Assembly: GCA_034433305.1 (NCBI GenBank)
Contig: DAOUAM010000003.1
Coordinates: forward strand, 1-46,730
From: DAOUAM01 sp034433305
GTDB taxonomy: Bacteria > Chloroflexota > Dehalococcoidia > Lucifugimonadales > DAOUAM01
Length of the DNA stretch: 46,730 nt
Direction of reading: 5' to 3'
Shown here one piece after another: positions 15,803-24,974 of the stretch; position 1 is the first letter of the stretch, and each line of letters opens with the position of its first letter. The notes beneath the pieces are model-generated. The model was not told the origin of the DNA. It did no database searches and saw only the letters and a program-made list of their open reading frames with translations. The translations under genes and the position numbers were made by a program.

Positions 15803-16393
15803 GGTCTCCCGCAGAAAGTACAAAAAAACATCCCTCCCCAGACTCCGGGGAGGGAGAAAAGCAGCCCAGCCAGTTTACGCTGGTGCGGCCTCGGCCCACC
15901 GGCGCCTGTGCCGGTGAGCGTTATTCATCTCTCACGTGAGCCGACGCGGCGCCAGGCGCTGGAGTCGCCTCCAGCCAGGCAGAACACGCCGCCTGTCCGG
16001 CCGGATGCAGTCCCTCCCTACCCTCCACCAGGGAACACCTTCAGGGGATAGCCTGGCTCCCCAGTCTCGCCAGGCTATCCCCTGCTGCATGCTAGGACAG
16101 GTGAGAAGGGTACATGTCGGTCATTGGCAGGACAGTCCACCCGACGCACCACCGCTGCGGCACGCCGGCGGGGTACATCGGAGCGCGGGCAACGCGCCGC
16201 CCTATACTGAATAACGCCTGACATACCTGAGCGTCAGCACCAGCCGGGGCGGCCCGCATGCCATGTACTATCATATTAAACCGTTAAGAAATCGGGCTAA
16301 TCATCAGTATAACCGATTTCCTGTGTGGAGTGTGTTTTACCTTTGAGGGCCTTTGCGTGGCAAGGGAATTGTGCCCACCGGATTCAGCGAGAA
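15803..16393. other. intergenic region with two inverted repeats, no gene seen
   Basis: Positions 16042-16056 and 16070-16084 are a perfect 15-bp inverted repeat (CAGGGGATAGCCTGG/CCAGGCTATCCCCTG). Positions 16288-16295 and 16313-16320 form GAAATCGG/CCGATTTC with T-rich flank on the minus strand, a weak terminator candidate for the reductase gene that ends at 16394. A short GC-rich hairpin (CTCCCC...GGGGAG) lies near 15834-15852. No protein-like frame was found. Confidence 0.5.
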
Positions 16394-17332
16394 TCACCGC
16401 AGGCCGTAGGCAGACATTATCCTGATGGCGGCGGGCTTGAGCAGGGCGTACACGGTGCTGTTGATGGGCGTGGGCACCTCCAGCTCGCGGCCCAGCCGTA
16501 CCACGGTGCCCGTGAGGCCCTCCAGCTCCACGGGCTTGCTCTCCATGAAGTCCTTGGCCAGCGTGGCCATGCCGGTGGCCGGGAAGATGTCCAGCCACTT
16601 CATGCAGGTGGGCAGCGTGTCCTCGGGCAGCGGGACGCCCCTGGCCCTGCCGACGTTGATGATCTCCTGGTAGGAGTCCTGGATAAGCTGGCGTGTCTCG
16701 GGCACGGTGCGCAACTCGCCGTAGGTGAGGCGAGTGACGGCGTTGATGCCCGCCGAGCCGGCCAGGTAGATGAACTTGAGCCACAGGGCGACCTGGGCGT
16801 TGTGGGTAAGCTCCACGTTCCAGCCCGCCTGCTGAAAGACCTCCAGCAGGCGCTTGCCCCTCTCGGTGACGCCCTCGTCCAGCTCGCCGAAGACGATGTG
16901 CCCCACCTGGCCCAGTTGCTCCACCACACCAGGCTGGCGGATGCGGGCCTGGACTCTGGCTGTGCCGACCATGACGTGCTCGCGGCCAAAGGCTTCGGCC
17001 AGCCTGTCGCCGTTGTCCACACCGTTCTGGAGGGTCAGCACCACGGTGCGCGGGCCGACCAGGGACGCCATGGCCGGGATGGCCTGGGCGTTGTGGTACA
17101 TTTTGACGGCATAGAGCACCAGGTCCACCGGGCCGACGGCCCTGGGGTCGTCGCTGGCCCTGGCACGGACGCTGAACTCGCCCGACAGGTCACTGGCGAC
17201 CTGGAGGCCGTGCTGCCGCATGGCCTCCAGGTGGGCGCCCCTGGCGATGAAGGTCACGTCCTCGCCGGCCCTGGCCAGCAGCCCGCCGAAGTAGCCGCCT
17301 ATACCGCCAGTGCCCATGATAGCTATCTTCAT
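16394..17332 (-). CDS. 2-dehydropantoate 2-reductase (ketopantoate reductase family)
   Basis: A 312-aa NADPH-dependent reductase; family members reduce 2-dehydropantoate to pantoate on the way to coenzyme A. The N-terminus 'MKIAIMGTGGIGGYFGGLLA' carries the GxGxxG dinucleotide fold, followed by 'VLTLQNGVDNGDRLAE' and 'GTARVQARIRQPGVV'. The C-terminal ApbA_C domain contains 'LWLKFIYLAGSAGINAVTRL' with the conserved Lys and Asn. Many paralogs of PanE act on other 2-keto acids and no panB or panC is adjacent, so the symbol is withheld. ATG at 17332 has AGGAGG upstream. Divergent from recQ. Confidence 0.85.
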   Translation of the reverse strand: MKIAIMGTGGIGGYFGGLLARAGEDVTFIARGAHLEAMRQHGLQVASDLSGEFSVRARASDDPRAVGPVDLVLYAVKMYHNAQAIPAMASLVGPRTVVLTLQNGVDNGDRLAEAFGREHVMVGTARVQARIRQPGVVEQLGQVGHIVFGELDEGVTERGKRLLEVFQQAGWNVELTHNAQVALWLKFIYLAGSAGINAVTRLTYGELRTVPETRQLIQDSYQEIINVGRARGVPLPEDTLPTCMKWLDIFPATGMATLAKDFMESKPVELEGLTGTVVRLGRELEVPTPINSTVYALLKPAAIRIMSAYGLR

Positions 17333-17358
17333 AGCGCCGAGTCCTCCTGTGGGAATGG

Positions 17359-17381
17359 CCCCGAGGCCCAGGGCCTCGGGG
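17359..17381. repeat. perfect 10-bp hairpin in the reductase leader
   Basis: CCCCGAGGCC (17359-17368) and GGCCTCGGGG (17372-17381) are separated by 3 nt. It lies 27-49 nt upstream of the reductase start, where it could form in the leader mRNA. An extended -10 (TGGTATCAT, minus strand, hexamer 17400-17395) sits just upstream of it. Confidence 0.4.
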
Positions 17382-17532
17382 ATGGCTGGGTGCTATGATA
17401 CCAGGTCTGCGGCCACGCTGTACGCCGGCAAGGGCCATAGTTATAGAACAAAAGTATTGAAAAAAGCCCGGCCAGCCATTACCCTGTTAGGGGCGTTGCA
17501 CGCACCCCTCTATCGTCGGCAGGGACTCCCTG

Positions 17533-19698
17533 ATGCCAGCCAGCAGAGACATCCTTAAAGTCCTCAAGGCCCACTTCGGCTATGACAGCTTCCGGCCCAT
17601 GCAGGAGGAGGTCATCTCCAGCGTGCTGGCCCGGCACGACACCCTGGTGCTGATGCCCACTGGCGGCGGCAAGTCGCTGTGCTACCAGTTGCCGGCGCTG
17701 TGCCTGGACGGGCTGGCCCTGGTGGTGTCGCCCCTCATCGCCCTCATGAAGGACCAGGTGGACGCCCTCAGGGCCAACGGCATCCCGGCGGCGTACCTCA
17801 ACAGCACCCTCACGGCATCGGAGAGCGCCGGAGTGCGGTCGCTGGCCCGCAGCGGCCAGCTCAAGGTGCTGTACGTGGCCCCCGAGAGACTGGCGCTGCC
17901 CGGCTTCCGCGACTTTCTGCGCACCGTTGACCTCAGCCTCATCGCCGTGGACGAGGCCCACTGCATCTCTGAGTGGGGCCACGACTTCCGCCCGGACTAC
18001 CGCAACCTGAAGGTGCTGCGCCAGGAGTTCCCCCAGGTCCCCATCATCGCCCTCACCGCCTCGGCCACGGAGCGAGTACGCCAGGACATCATCGTCCAGC
18101 TTGACCTGCGCGGCCCCAGGACCTTCGTCTCCAGCTTCAACCGCACCAATCTCACCTACCTGGTGAGGCCCAAGCGCAACGCCTTCGAGGCGCTGCTGGC
18201 CCTCCTGAAGAAGCACAGCGGCGAGGCGGCCATCATCTACTGCCTCTCCCGCAAGGACACCGAGGACCTGGCCGCCGACCTCGTCGAGCATGGCTTCAAG
18301 GCGCTGCCCTACCACGCGGGGCTGGAGAACTCGGCGCGCAAGGAGGCCCAGGAGCGGTTTATCCGCGACGAGGTGCCCATCATCGTCGCCACCATCGCCT
18401 TTGGCATGGGCATAGACAAGCCGGATGTCCGCCTGGTGGTCCACTACACCCTGCCCAGGTCCCTGGAGTGGTACTACCAGGAGACAGGCAGGGCGGGGCG
18501 CGACGGCCTGCCCAGCGAGTGCGTCCTCTTCTACTCCTACGGCGACAAGTTCAAGCAGGAGTTCTTCATCGGCCAGATGGAGGACAGGGCCCAGCAGGAG
18601 CAGGCCCGGCAGAAGCTGGCCCAGATGGTGGAGTTCTGCGAGCTATCGTCCTGCCGCCGCAGGTACCTGCTGGCCTACTTCGGGGAGCAACTGGACGGTG
18701 AGGGCTGCGCCGGCTGCGACGTCTGCCTCGCCCCCAGGCAGGAGGAGGTGGACGCCACGGAGATAGTCCAGAAGGTGCTCTCCGCCGTCATCCGCACGGG
18801 CGAGCGCTTCGGCGCCAGCCACGTCATCGAGGTGCTGCGCGGCTCGCGCTCCAGGGGGCTGGCGGACCTGGGTCACGACCGGCTGTCGGTCTATGGCATC
18901 GCCCGGGACTGCTCCAGCGAGGAGCTGAGACGGGTCGTCGGCCTGCTGCTGGAACGCGGTCTGCTGGCCCGGCGCGGCACCGACTACCCGACGCTGGCCG
19001 TCACGCAGGAGGGTCGGGCCTTCCTGGGCCAGCGCCAGCGCATCAGCCTGCCAGCCCCCAGCCCGCCAGAGGAGCCGGCGGCCGCGCCTGCCAGCCAGGG
19101 CCTGCCCTACGACCAGGGGCTGTTCGAGAAGCTGCGGGAGCTACGCAGGTCCATCGCCGCCCAGCGCAACGTGCCGCCCTACGTGGTCTTCAGCGACCAG
19201 ACGCTTCAGCAGATGGCCTGCTACGTGCCCCAGACCCGAGAGGCCCTCTCGCGCATCACGGGCGTCGGCGCTGTCAAGCTGGAGCAGTCCGGCGACGCCT
19301 TCCTGTCGGTCATACGCCACTATGCCCGGCTCAACGGCCTGCAAAGCAAGGAGGTACCCACGCGCCAGCCCCAGCGCGTCAGCGGCACAAGGCGCGAAGG
19401 CTCGACCTACGACGAGACCAGGAAGCTGGTGAAGCGACGCCTGCCCCTGGAGGAGATAGCCCGGCGCCGTGGACTGACGGTGAGCACCATCTTGAGCCAC
19501 CTGGAGCGGCTGGCCGAGGTAGGTGAGAAGCTGGACATCGCCTACCTTTTGCCGCCGGCCGAACGCCTGGAGGCCATCCGGGCCGCCTTCCAGAGGGCCG
19601 GCACCTTCACCCTTACCCCCGTCCGCGAGGCCCTGGGCGAGGACTACTCCTACGAGGAGCTGCGCCTGGTGCGGCTGTGGCTGCGGCAAAACCCATAG
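17533..19698 (+). CDS. recQ: ATP-dependent DNA helicase RecQ
   Basis: A 721-aa 3'-5' DNA helicase for recombination and fork repair. The order is: SF2 core with motif 0 'FGYDSFRPMQEEVI' (15-28), Walker A 'MPTGGGKS' (41-48), DEAH (140-143), motif III 'LTASATE' and motif VI 'QETGRAGRDG'; then the RecQ zinc knuckle 'CRRRYLLAYFGE', CAGCDVC with four Cys; then the RQC winged helix and an HRDC domain ('LFEKLRELRRSIAAQRNVPP'). A C-terminal helix-turn-helix extension ('LVKRRLPLEEIARRRGLTVS') follows. All catalytic motifs look intact. It starts at ATG 17533 after AGGGA and ends 92 bp before the methylase gene. Confidence 0.96.
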   Translation: MPASRDILKVLKAHFGYDSFRPMQEEVISSVLARHDTLVLMPTGGGKSLCYQLPALCLDGLALVVSPLIALMKDQVDALRANGIPAAYLNSTLTASESAGVRSLARSGQLKVLYVAPERLALPGFRDFLRTVDLSLIAVDEAHCISEWGHDFRPDYRNLKVLRQEFPQVPIIALTASATERVRQDIIVQLDLRGPRTFVSSFNRTNLTYLVRPKRNAFEALLALLKKHSGEAAIIYCLSRKDTEDLAADLVEHGFKALPYHAGLENSARKEAQERFIRDEVPIIVATIAFGMGIDKPDVRLVVHYTLPRSLEWYYQETGRAGRDGLPSECVLFYSYGDKFKQEFFIGQMEDRAQQEQARQKLAQMVEFCELSSCRRRYLLAYFGEQLDGEGCAGCDVCLAPRQEEVDATEIVQKVLSAVIRTGERFGASHVIEVLRGSRSRGLADLGHDRLSVYGIARDCSSEELRRVVGLLLERGLLARRGTDYPTLAVTQEGRAFLGQRQRISLPAPSPPEEPAAAPASQGLPYDQGLFEKLRELRRSIAAQRNVPPYVVFSDQTLQQMACYVPQTREALSRITGVGAVKLEQSGDAFLSVIRHYARLNGLQSKEVPTRQPQRVSGTRREGSTYDETRKLVKRRLPLEEIARRRGLTVSTILSHLERLAEVGEKLDIAYLLPPAERLEAIRAAFQRAGTFTLTPVREALGEDYSYEELRLVRLWLRQNP

Positions 19699-19790
19699 AA
19701 CACGTCGCCGAATCAGATGACAGAACAGATTAGAACATGATATTATCAGGGCAGAAGTTCGCAGGACTGGTCAGCAGGAGGACTGAGTTA

Positions 19791-20654
19791 ATGGCCAGAT
19801 CGCCATCGCCGGTCTATCTGAGGTCACAAACCGATGCCGACCACGCTCAGCGGCGAGACCGCAAGCTTATTGCCTTTGGCTGGTATGGTGGGAAATTCAA
19901 TCATCTCAACTGGCTGCTACCCCTATTGCCCCAGTGCCATCACTATTGTGAGCCTTTTGCCGGCTCTGCGGCGGTGCTCCTGAACCGCCAACCCTCTCCT
20001 GTGGAGACCTACAACGATATTGACGGCGAGGTAGTCAACTTTTTCCGGATGCTCAGAGACCGGACGGATGAGCTTGTAAAGGCCATAGCTCTTACACCCT
20101 TCTCCCGTGAGGAGTTCTATCACGCTATTCACTCCGATGGAGAAGACCTCTCTGATGTGGAGAGAGCACGCCGCTTCTTTGTACGGGCACGGCAGGCCCG
20201 GACGGGGCTGGCCCAGACTGCGTCTCTGGGGCGTTGGGCCAATTGCAAGAACACCAGTAGAGCTGGCATGTCTGGCGTGGTATCCCGATGGCTTGGCAGC
20301 GTGGAAGACCTTCCGGACATAGCCATGCGACTTCTGAGAGTCCAGATCGAGAACAGGCCCGCACTGGATGTCATCCGGCTCTATGACAGCCCGGACACAC
20401 TATTTTATTGCGACCCCCCCTATGTTCACGAGGTCCGTGGCGACGACAAGGCCTACGAGTTTGAGATGGACGAAGTCGAGCACCGCTGGTTGGCGGAGGC
20501 CCTGAAGAGCTGCAAGGGCAAAGTGGCTATCTCTGGCTACCGGTGCGACCTTATGGACGAGCTCTATAAGGACTGGCGCTGTTTCGAGGCACCAGTGAAG
20601 AATTGCCATTCTATCAAAAAGCCGCGTCAAGAGGCTGTCTGGATGAACTATTGA
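19791..20654 (+). CDS. Dam/D12-class DNA adenine methyltransferase of a restriction-modification pair
   Basis: A 287-aa N6-adenine DNA methyltransferase using S-adenosylmethionine. The motif order is that of D12/Dam enzymes: motif X 'FGWYGGKFNHLNWLLPLLP' (29-47), motif I 'CEPFAGSAAVLLN' (53-65), then 'ETYNDIDGEVVNFFRMLRD', and motif IV DPPY (208-211) in 'FYCDPPYVHEV'. The start at ATG 19791 has AGGAGG 9 nt upstream; an earlier start at 19737 would only add an unconserved tail. Directly downstream by 10 bp is a SacI-family endonuclease, so it should protect the host at that enzyme's site. Both genes use more A/T than the flanking recQ and MFS genes, consistent with transfer. Confidence 0.9.
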   Translation: MARSPSPVYLRSQTDADHAQRRDRKLIAFGWYGGKFNHLNWLLPLLPQCHHYCEPFAGSAAVLLNRQPSPVETYNDIDGEVVNFFRMLRDRTDELVKAIALTPFSREEFYHAIHSDGEDLSDVERARRFFVRARQARTGLAQTASLGRWANCKNTSRAGMSGVVSRWLGSVEDLPDIAMRLLRVQIENRPALDVIRLYDSPDTLFYCDPPYVHEVRGDDKAYEFEMDEVEHRWLAEALKSCKGKVAISGYRCDLMDELYKDWRCFEAPVKNCHSIKKPRQEAVWMNY

Positions 20655-20664
20655 CTACCCAACC

Positions 20665-21750
20665 ATGCCCGTTGACTACAGTAGCGCCAGGTACCTGCTT
20701 GATACCACCTTCACTGAAGTAGAAGCCTGTCTGCTTCAGGGTACTGTCCCTGAAGCAGACAGGCGCGTGCAGGATGCCTGCAGTCCCATATTTTCATCCA
20801 GGACGCAGGCATACCGCGAAGTCCTCCTTGGCTGCCTCATCGCCAGGATACAAGATAAGAGCATCAACATTCGCCAGCCTTATCTGGACCAGGGGCCGAA
20901 GGCTTTCAGCGGGAGAAGCCTTGACGAAAGGGTAGTCAATCCTTTCTTACACGACAAACGAATACCCAGTTCGCGCGGACCTTACCTGAGTGTATTCAGG
21001 CGCTCAGTGCAATTCCACGCCGCCACACGCAGCGGCCTGAAGGACAAAGCAGGCTATGACGCCTTCCTCGACCTCATCGCCTGCATTGAGCGGCTGGCCG
21101 ATGATGCTGCTCTCCACCAGGTGCTGAAATACGTACTTTACAGATTTGCCAGGCTCCGCGAGGAGGCCGATGTTCCTCTGGCAAGACTCCAGCGGATTAG
21201 CCTTGAGCAGTATGACGCCATAATCTCTGACCTGCTGGCGACGCCCAGCGGCGGCAGGCTCCCTGTCCTGCTGGTGGTGGCTACATTCCTGGCGATCAAG
21301 CAGACTTTCCAGCTTGACTGGGATATCCAGTGGCAGGGTATCAATGTAGCGGACACTGCTTCAGGCGCTGGCGGTGACGTCACCATCATGAGCCAGGGCC
21401 AGGTGCTCCTGTCTGCTGAGGTTACAGAGCGTGTCCTCGACAGGCCCAGAATGGTCTCGACTTTCAACAGCAAGATTAGCCCAACTGGCGTAGAGGACTA
21501 TCTCTTTTTCCTCAGGCCATCTGCGCTCACGGACGAGGCGAGACAGCAGGCCAGACAGTATTTTGCCCAGGGCCACGAGGTCAATTTTCTTGATACCCGA
21601 GGATGGATACTGACAGTACTGGCCACGCTGGGCCGCAAAGGCCGCTCCGCCTTTAACAAGACCCTTGTAGGACTCTTGAGCGCTGCTGAAATTCCCCGCT
21701 CAATCAAAGTGCACTGGAATGAGCTGATAGGTAGAATCGCTGCTGGCTAG
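20665..21750 (+). CDS. SacI-family type II restriction endonuclease
   Basis: A 361-aa protein matching the SacI restriction endonuclease family (RE_SacI) by its block order: 'SSRTQAYREVLLGCLIARI', 'GRSLDERVVNPFLHDKRIPS', 'SRGPYLSVFRRSVQF', 'LLATPSGGRLPVLLVVATFL', 'WDIQWQGINVADTASGAGGD', and 'LLSAEVTER'. Asp238 and Glu252 followed by V-T254 fit a PD-(D/E)XK core in which Thr takes the place of the usual Lys, which I believe is normal for this family. SacI itself cuts GAGCTC; the site here is unverified. No Shine-Dalgarno precedes ATG 20665, so translation is probably coupled to the methylase gene ending 10 bp upstream, which would delay nuclease synthesis. Confidence 0.85.
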   Translation: MPVDYSSARYLLDTTFTEVEACLLQGTVPEADRRVQDACSPIFSSRTQAYREVLLGCLIARIQDKSINIRQPYLDQGPKAFSGRSLDERVVNPFLHDKRIPSSRGPYLSVFRRSVQFHAATRSGLKDKAGYDAFLDLIACIERLADDAALHQVLKYVLYRFARLREEADVPLARLQRISLEQYDAIISDLLATPSGGRLPVLLVVATFLAIKQTFQLDWDIQWQGINVADTASGAGGDVTIMSQGQVLLSAEVTERVLDRPRMVSTFNSKISPTGVEDYLFFLRPSALTDEARQQARQYFAQGHEVNFLDTRGWILTVLATLGRKGRSAFNKTLVGLLSAAEIPRSIKVHWNELIGRIAAG

Positions 21751-22180
21751 CGGCGTTCTGTATGGAGCGGCCGGCCGGAGGGAAGCTGGACATCGCCCTC
21801 CTGCCGCGCCAGGGGACGCGGGCGGCAGGCATGCCGTATGGGGACGCCAGCTCTAGCCGCAGCCGAAGGTTGACGGACGAAAAGTGAAATAAGCGTGTAT
21901 ATTCTGTAACATACTGTACACACCAGGCGTTCAGTAATAGCGAAGGGCCAGCGCAAAAATATAGGAAGAAAGGAGCTATGGTAGTATGGTCTCCACGCTG
22001 GCCCGACTTCTTATTTGTGCTCCAGCATGCCCCTTCCCTGACGATTCGGTGCAACACTCCACCTCTGCCTTCACGAAGTAGCCTCCACCGAAGATGGACT
22101 GTCCTGGCGGGCCTGGATGTATAATTGTCCAGCCTGATCGCTTCCAGCAGCCCTGGCCGCCAGACACAAGGAGGCTGGTC
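21751..22180. other. intergenic region, no gene seen
   Basis: The 430 bp after the endonuclease gene contain an AT-rich stretch at 21885-21925 with GTGTA (21895-21899) facing TACAC (21917-21921) around TGTAACATACTG, a possible operator-like imperfect palindrome. No protein-like frame was recognised. Confidence 0.4.
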
Positions 22181-23470
22181 TTGACGACGCCCGCCCTGGT
22201 ACAGCGCTACCGCAGCCTGCTCTCGGCAAACTACGGGGTCATCGTAGTCTGCGTGGCGACAGCCATCTCCATGACGGGCCAGGGCGTCATAACGCCGGTG
22301 CTGCCGGTGTTCACCAGGGAGTTCGGCGTGGGCGCCACCTTCGTGGGCGTGGCGGTGGGCGTCTTCGGGCTGGCGCGGCTGGTGCTCAACCTGCCAGCGG
22401 GGCTTATCGGCCAGCGCTTCGGGCGCAGGCTGCTCATGGGCGTGGGGCTGCTGCTCAGCGGCACGGGCACGGGCCTGGTGGGGATTTCGGGCAGCATACC
22501 GGAGCTGGTGGCCTGGCGCTTCCTGGCCGGCGCTGGCTCGGCCATGTACGTCACCGGCGCCATGTCCTACATCGCCGACGTCTCCACCAGGGAGAACCGC
22601 GCCCGGCTGATGGGCCTCCAGCAGAGCAGCCTGCTGCTGGGCACCGACATCGGCCCCACCATCGGTGGCTTCGTGGCCGACACGCTGGGCTTCCGCTGGC
22701 CCTTCTTCCTGGCGGGCCTGCTGGCGGCCACGGCGGCGGCCTGGGTCTTCTTCCGCCTGCCCGACGTCCGCGCCTCGGCCCAGGGCGCCCCCGCATCAGG
22801 CCAGAAGCAGAAAGGCGGCTCCTGGGACCTCTCCACCATCAAGCTGCTGCTCACCAACCCCACCTTCCTGCTGGTCAGCGGCTTCACCCTGCTGGTGTTC
22901 TTCACCCGCACCGGCTCCCGTCAGACCCTGCTGCCCCTGGTGGCCGTGGAGCGGCTGGACATATCCAATACCCAGTTGGGCCTCATCTTTACCGTGATGA
23001 CGACGATAAACCTGTTGTGCGTCATGCCCACGGGCTACATCAGCGACCGCTTTGGCCGGAAGGCGCTGGTGCTGCCAGGCACGCTGCTGAGCTTCCTTGG
23101 GCTGGGCATGTTCGCCCTTGGTAATAGCCTGTGGATGTTCCACCTGGCGGGCATCGTGCTGGGCCTGGGCACGGGCATCATTGGCCCGGCGCCGGCGGCC
23201 TACGCCGGAGACCTGGCGCCGCCGGGCAAGGCCGGCGTGACCATGGGCCTCTACCGGACCTTCGGCGACCTGGGCTTCATCATCGGCCCGGTACTGCTGG
23301 GCCTGGTGGCCGACGCCACCAGCGGCATGTCGGCCCACATCTCCGGCTCCGGCATCGCCATGGTGCTGAACGCCGTGCTGCTGACGGTAGTGGCGCTGGC
23401 GCTGGTAGTGGCCGCCCGCGAGACGGCCGGCCGCGGCCAGGCCTCGGCGCCGCGCCAGTCCACGGCGTAG
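22181..23470 (+). CDS. MFS drug/metabolite transporter
   Basis: A 429-aa integral membrane protein of the drug:H+ antiporter type (12 helices). Helix 1 is 'GVIVVCVATAISMTGQGVIT' with the 'PVLPVF' motif after it. The motif A loop reads 'LPAGLIGQRFGRRLLMGVGL', and its second-half copy reads 'PTGYISDRFGRKALVLPGTL'. The antiporter motif C region ('GTDIGPTIGGFVAD') is well kept. The start is TTG at 22181, chosen because AAGGAGG lies 6 nt upstream; the longer frame from 22094 would add 29 residues without family character. Substrate unknown. About 100 bp upstream of the dehydrogenase gene on the same strand. Confidence 0.87.
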   Translation: MTTPALVQRYRSLLSANYGVIVVCVATAISMTGQGVITPVLPVFTREFGVGATFVGVAVGVFGLARLVLNLPAGLIGQRFGRRLLMGVGLLLSGTGTGLVGISGSIPELVAWRFLAGAGSAMYVTGAMSYIADVSTRENRARLMGLQQSSLLLGTDIGPTIGGFVADTLGFRWPFFLAGLLAATAAAWVFFRLPDVRASAQGAPASGQKQKGGSWDLSTIKLLLTNPTFLLVSGFTLLVFFTRTGSRQTLLPLVAVERLDISNTQLGLIFTVMTTINLLCVMPTGYISDRFGRKALVLPGTLLSFLGLGMFALGNSLWMFHLAGIVLGLGTGIIGPAPAAYAGDLAPPGKAGVTMGLYRTFGDLGFIIGPVLLGLVADATSGMSAHISGSGIAMVLNAVLLTVVALALVVAARETAGRGQASAPRQSTA

Positions 23471-23569
23471 AGACCTGTCTTCCTCCCGCTTGACAGGCGC
23501 GGCCTTTGGGAATAGCATCCCCCACAAGGGTTGACGCGCCACAGCCTGCGTCAGCCATCGGAGGACCAC

Positions 23570-24586
23570 ATGAGAGCCGCCGTCTACAAGGGCAAGCAGA
23601 CCTTTGCCGTCCAGGATATACCCACGCCGGCGCCCGGCCCTGGCCAGGTGCTGGTCAGGGTGAAGTACTGCGCCATCTGCGGCACGGACGTCCACGGGTG
23701 GCTGTATGACGTGGTGCCGCCCGGGACGGTGCTGGGCCACGAGTACTGCGGGACTGTGGCCCAGGTCGGGCCAGGGGTGTCCAACTGGAAGGTGGGCGAC
23801 CGCGTGGTAGGTGGCGGAGGCAGCCCACCCTCAGGCTCCGGGCCTGCCTATGCTCGCGAGCCTCGCTACAACTACCGCACCATGGGCTTCGGCGGCCGCC
23901 GGCTGCGGGCCTACGCCGAGTACGTGCTCATGGAGTCCTGGGAGCCTATCCCTGTGCCCGAAGGCGTGTCCGACGAGGCGGCGGCGCTGTGCGAGCCCTG
24001 CGCCGTGGCCGTCCACGCCGTGCGCATGTCCCGGCTGCGGGTGGGCGACACGGTGGCCGTGCTGGGGGCCGGGCCTATCGGCCTGCTGACCATGCAGGTG
24101 GCCAGGGCCGCCGGCGCCAGCGCGGTGTTCGTGTCGGAGCCGGCGCCAGCCAGGGCCGAGGCCGCCCGCCGCCTGGGCGCCGACGCCGTCATTGACCCCA
24201 CCAGGGAGGATGCTGTCGCCAGGATGGTGGAACTGACCGATGGCGTTGGCCCCCGCCTCGTCTTCGAGTGCGCCGCGGCCAGGCCCACGCTCCAGAACGC
24301 CCTGGACATGGCGGCCCGTGGCGGCCAGGTGGTGCTCATCGCCATCGCCTGGGAGCCGGTGTCTGTGCTGCCCGTGGACTGGATGGCCCGCGAGGTGGAG
24401 CTGAAGTCCTCCTTCGGCTCGGCCTCCGAGGACTGGCGCATCGCCCTGGGGCTGATACGCTCCGGCAAGGTCAACATGGCCCCCCTGCTCTCCGAGACCA
24501 GCTTCATCCCCCTGGAGGCGATACAGTCGGCCTTCGAGGAGCTGGTGAAGCCGTCCAGCCAGGTGCAGGTGGTGGTCAAGCCGTAA
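23570..24586 (+). CDS. zinc-dependent MDR-family dehydrogenase lacking the structural-zinc cysteines
   Basis: A 338-aa medium-chain dehydrogenase, threonine/sorbitol dehydrogenase-like, acting on an unknown alcohol with NAD(P). Catalytic zinc ligands are present: Cys34 in 'YCAICGTDVHG' and His-Glu in 'VLGHEYCGTVAQVG'. The Rossmann motif is 'VAVLGAGPIGLLTMQVARAA'. The lobe that normally holds four structural-zinc cysteines is replaced by a Gly/Ser/Arg-rich stretch ('GGGGSPPSGSGPAYAREPRY') with none. ATG 23570 follows GGAGG, 16 nt before the next gene's Shine-Dalgarno region. It probably forms an operon with the downstream ABM gene. Confidence 0.85.
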   Translation: MRAAVYKGKQTFAVQDIPTPAPGPGQVLVRVKYCAICGTDVHGWLYDVVPPGTVLGHEYCGTVAQVGPGVSNWKVGDRVVGGGGSPPSGSGPAYAREPRYNYRTMGFGGRRLRAYAEYVLMESWEPIPVPEGVSDEAAALCEPCAVAVHAVRMSRLRVGDTVAVLGAGPIGLLTMQVARAAGASAVFVSEPAPARAEAARRLGADAVIDPTREDAVARMVELTDGVGPRLVFECAAARPTLQNALDMAARGGQVVLIAIAWEPVSVLPVDWMAREVELKSSFGSASEDWRIALGLIRSGKVNMAPLLSETSFIPLEAIQSAFEELVKPSSQVQVVVKP

Positions 24587-24602
24587 AATACCAGGAGGCA
24601 CC

Positions 24603-24941
24603 ATGATTTCCATATTCGTTACCATCCAGATCAAGCCGGGCTTCAAGCAGAAGTTCCTGGATGCCCTCATGGGCGACGCCCAGGGCTCGGTGCGGGACGA
24701 GCCGGGGTGCTACCGCTTCGACGTGCTTCAGGACGATACCGACCCCAACCGCATCCACCTGTACGAGGTCTACGCCGACCAGAAGGCGCTGGAGGCGCAC
24801 CGCAACGCGCCCCACTACAAGAAGTGGCGCTCCACGGTGCAGGACTGGTTCGACGGTGACCCCAAGCGCATCTCCATGACCACCATCTTCCCCTCCGACG
24901 CCGGCTGGAAGAAGCAGAAGCCCCACCTGGTCAACTGGTAG
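24603..24941 (+). CDS. ABM-domain monooxygenase-like protein
   Basis: A 112-aa protein of the antibiotic biosynthesis monooxygenase (ABM) fold, a dimeric ferredoxin-like barrel. It shows the canonical start 'MISIFVTIQIKPGFKQKFLD', the central 'DEPGCYRFDVLQDDTDPNR', and 'LYEVYADQKALEAHRNAPHY'. Relatives include quinol monooxygenases and LsrG-type isomerases; none can be singled out. AGGAGG lies 5 nt before ATG 24603, and the gene begins 16 bp after the dehydrogenase stop, so the two are very likely cotranscribed and act on related compounds. It converges with the NHL gene. Confidence 0.85.
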   Translation: MISIFVTIQIKPGFKQKFLDALMGDAQGSVRDEPGCYRFDVLQDDTDPNRIHLYEVYADQKALEAHRNAPHYKKWRSTVQDWFDGDPKRISMTTIFPSDAGWKKQKPHLVNW

Positions 24942-24974
24942 CCTCCGTCGGGCCGAAGGGCCGCCCCTGACGGC

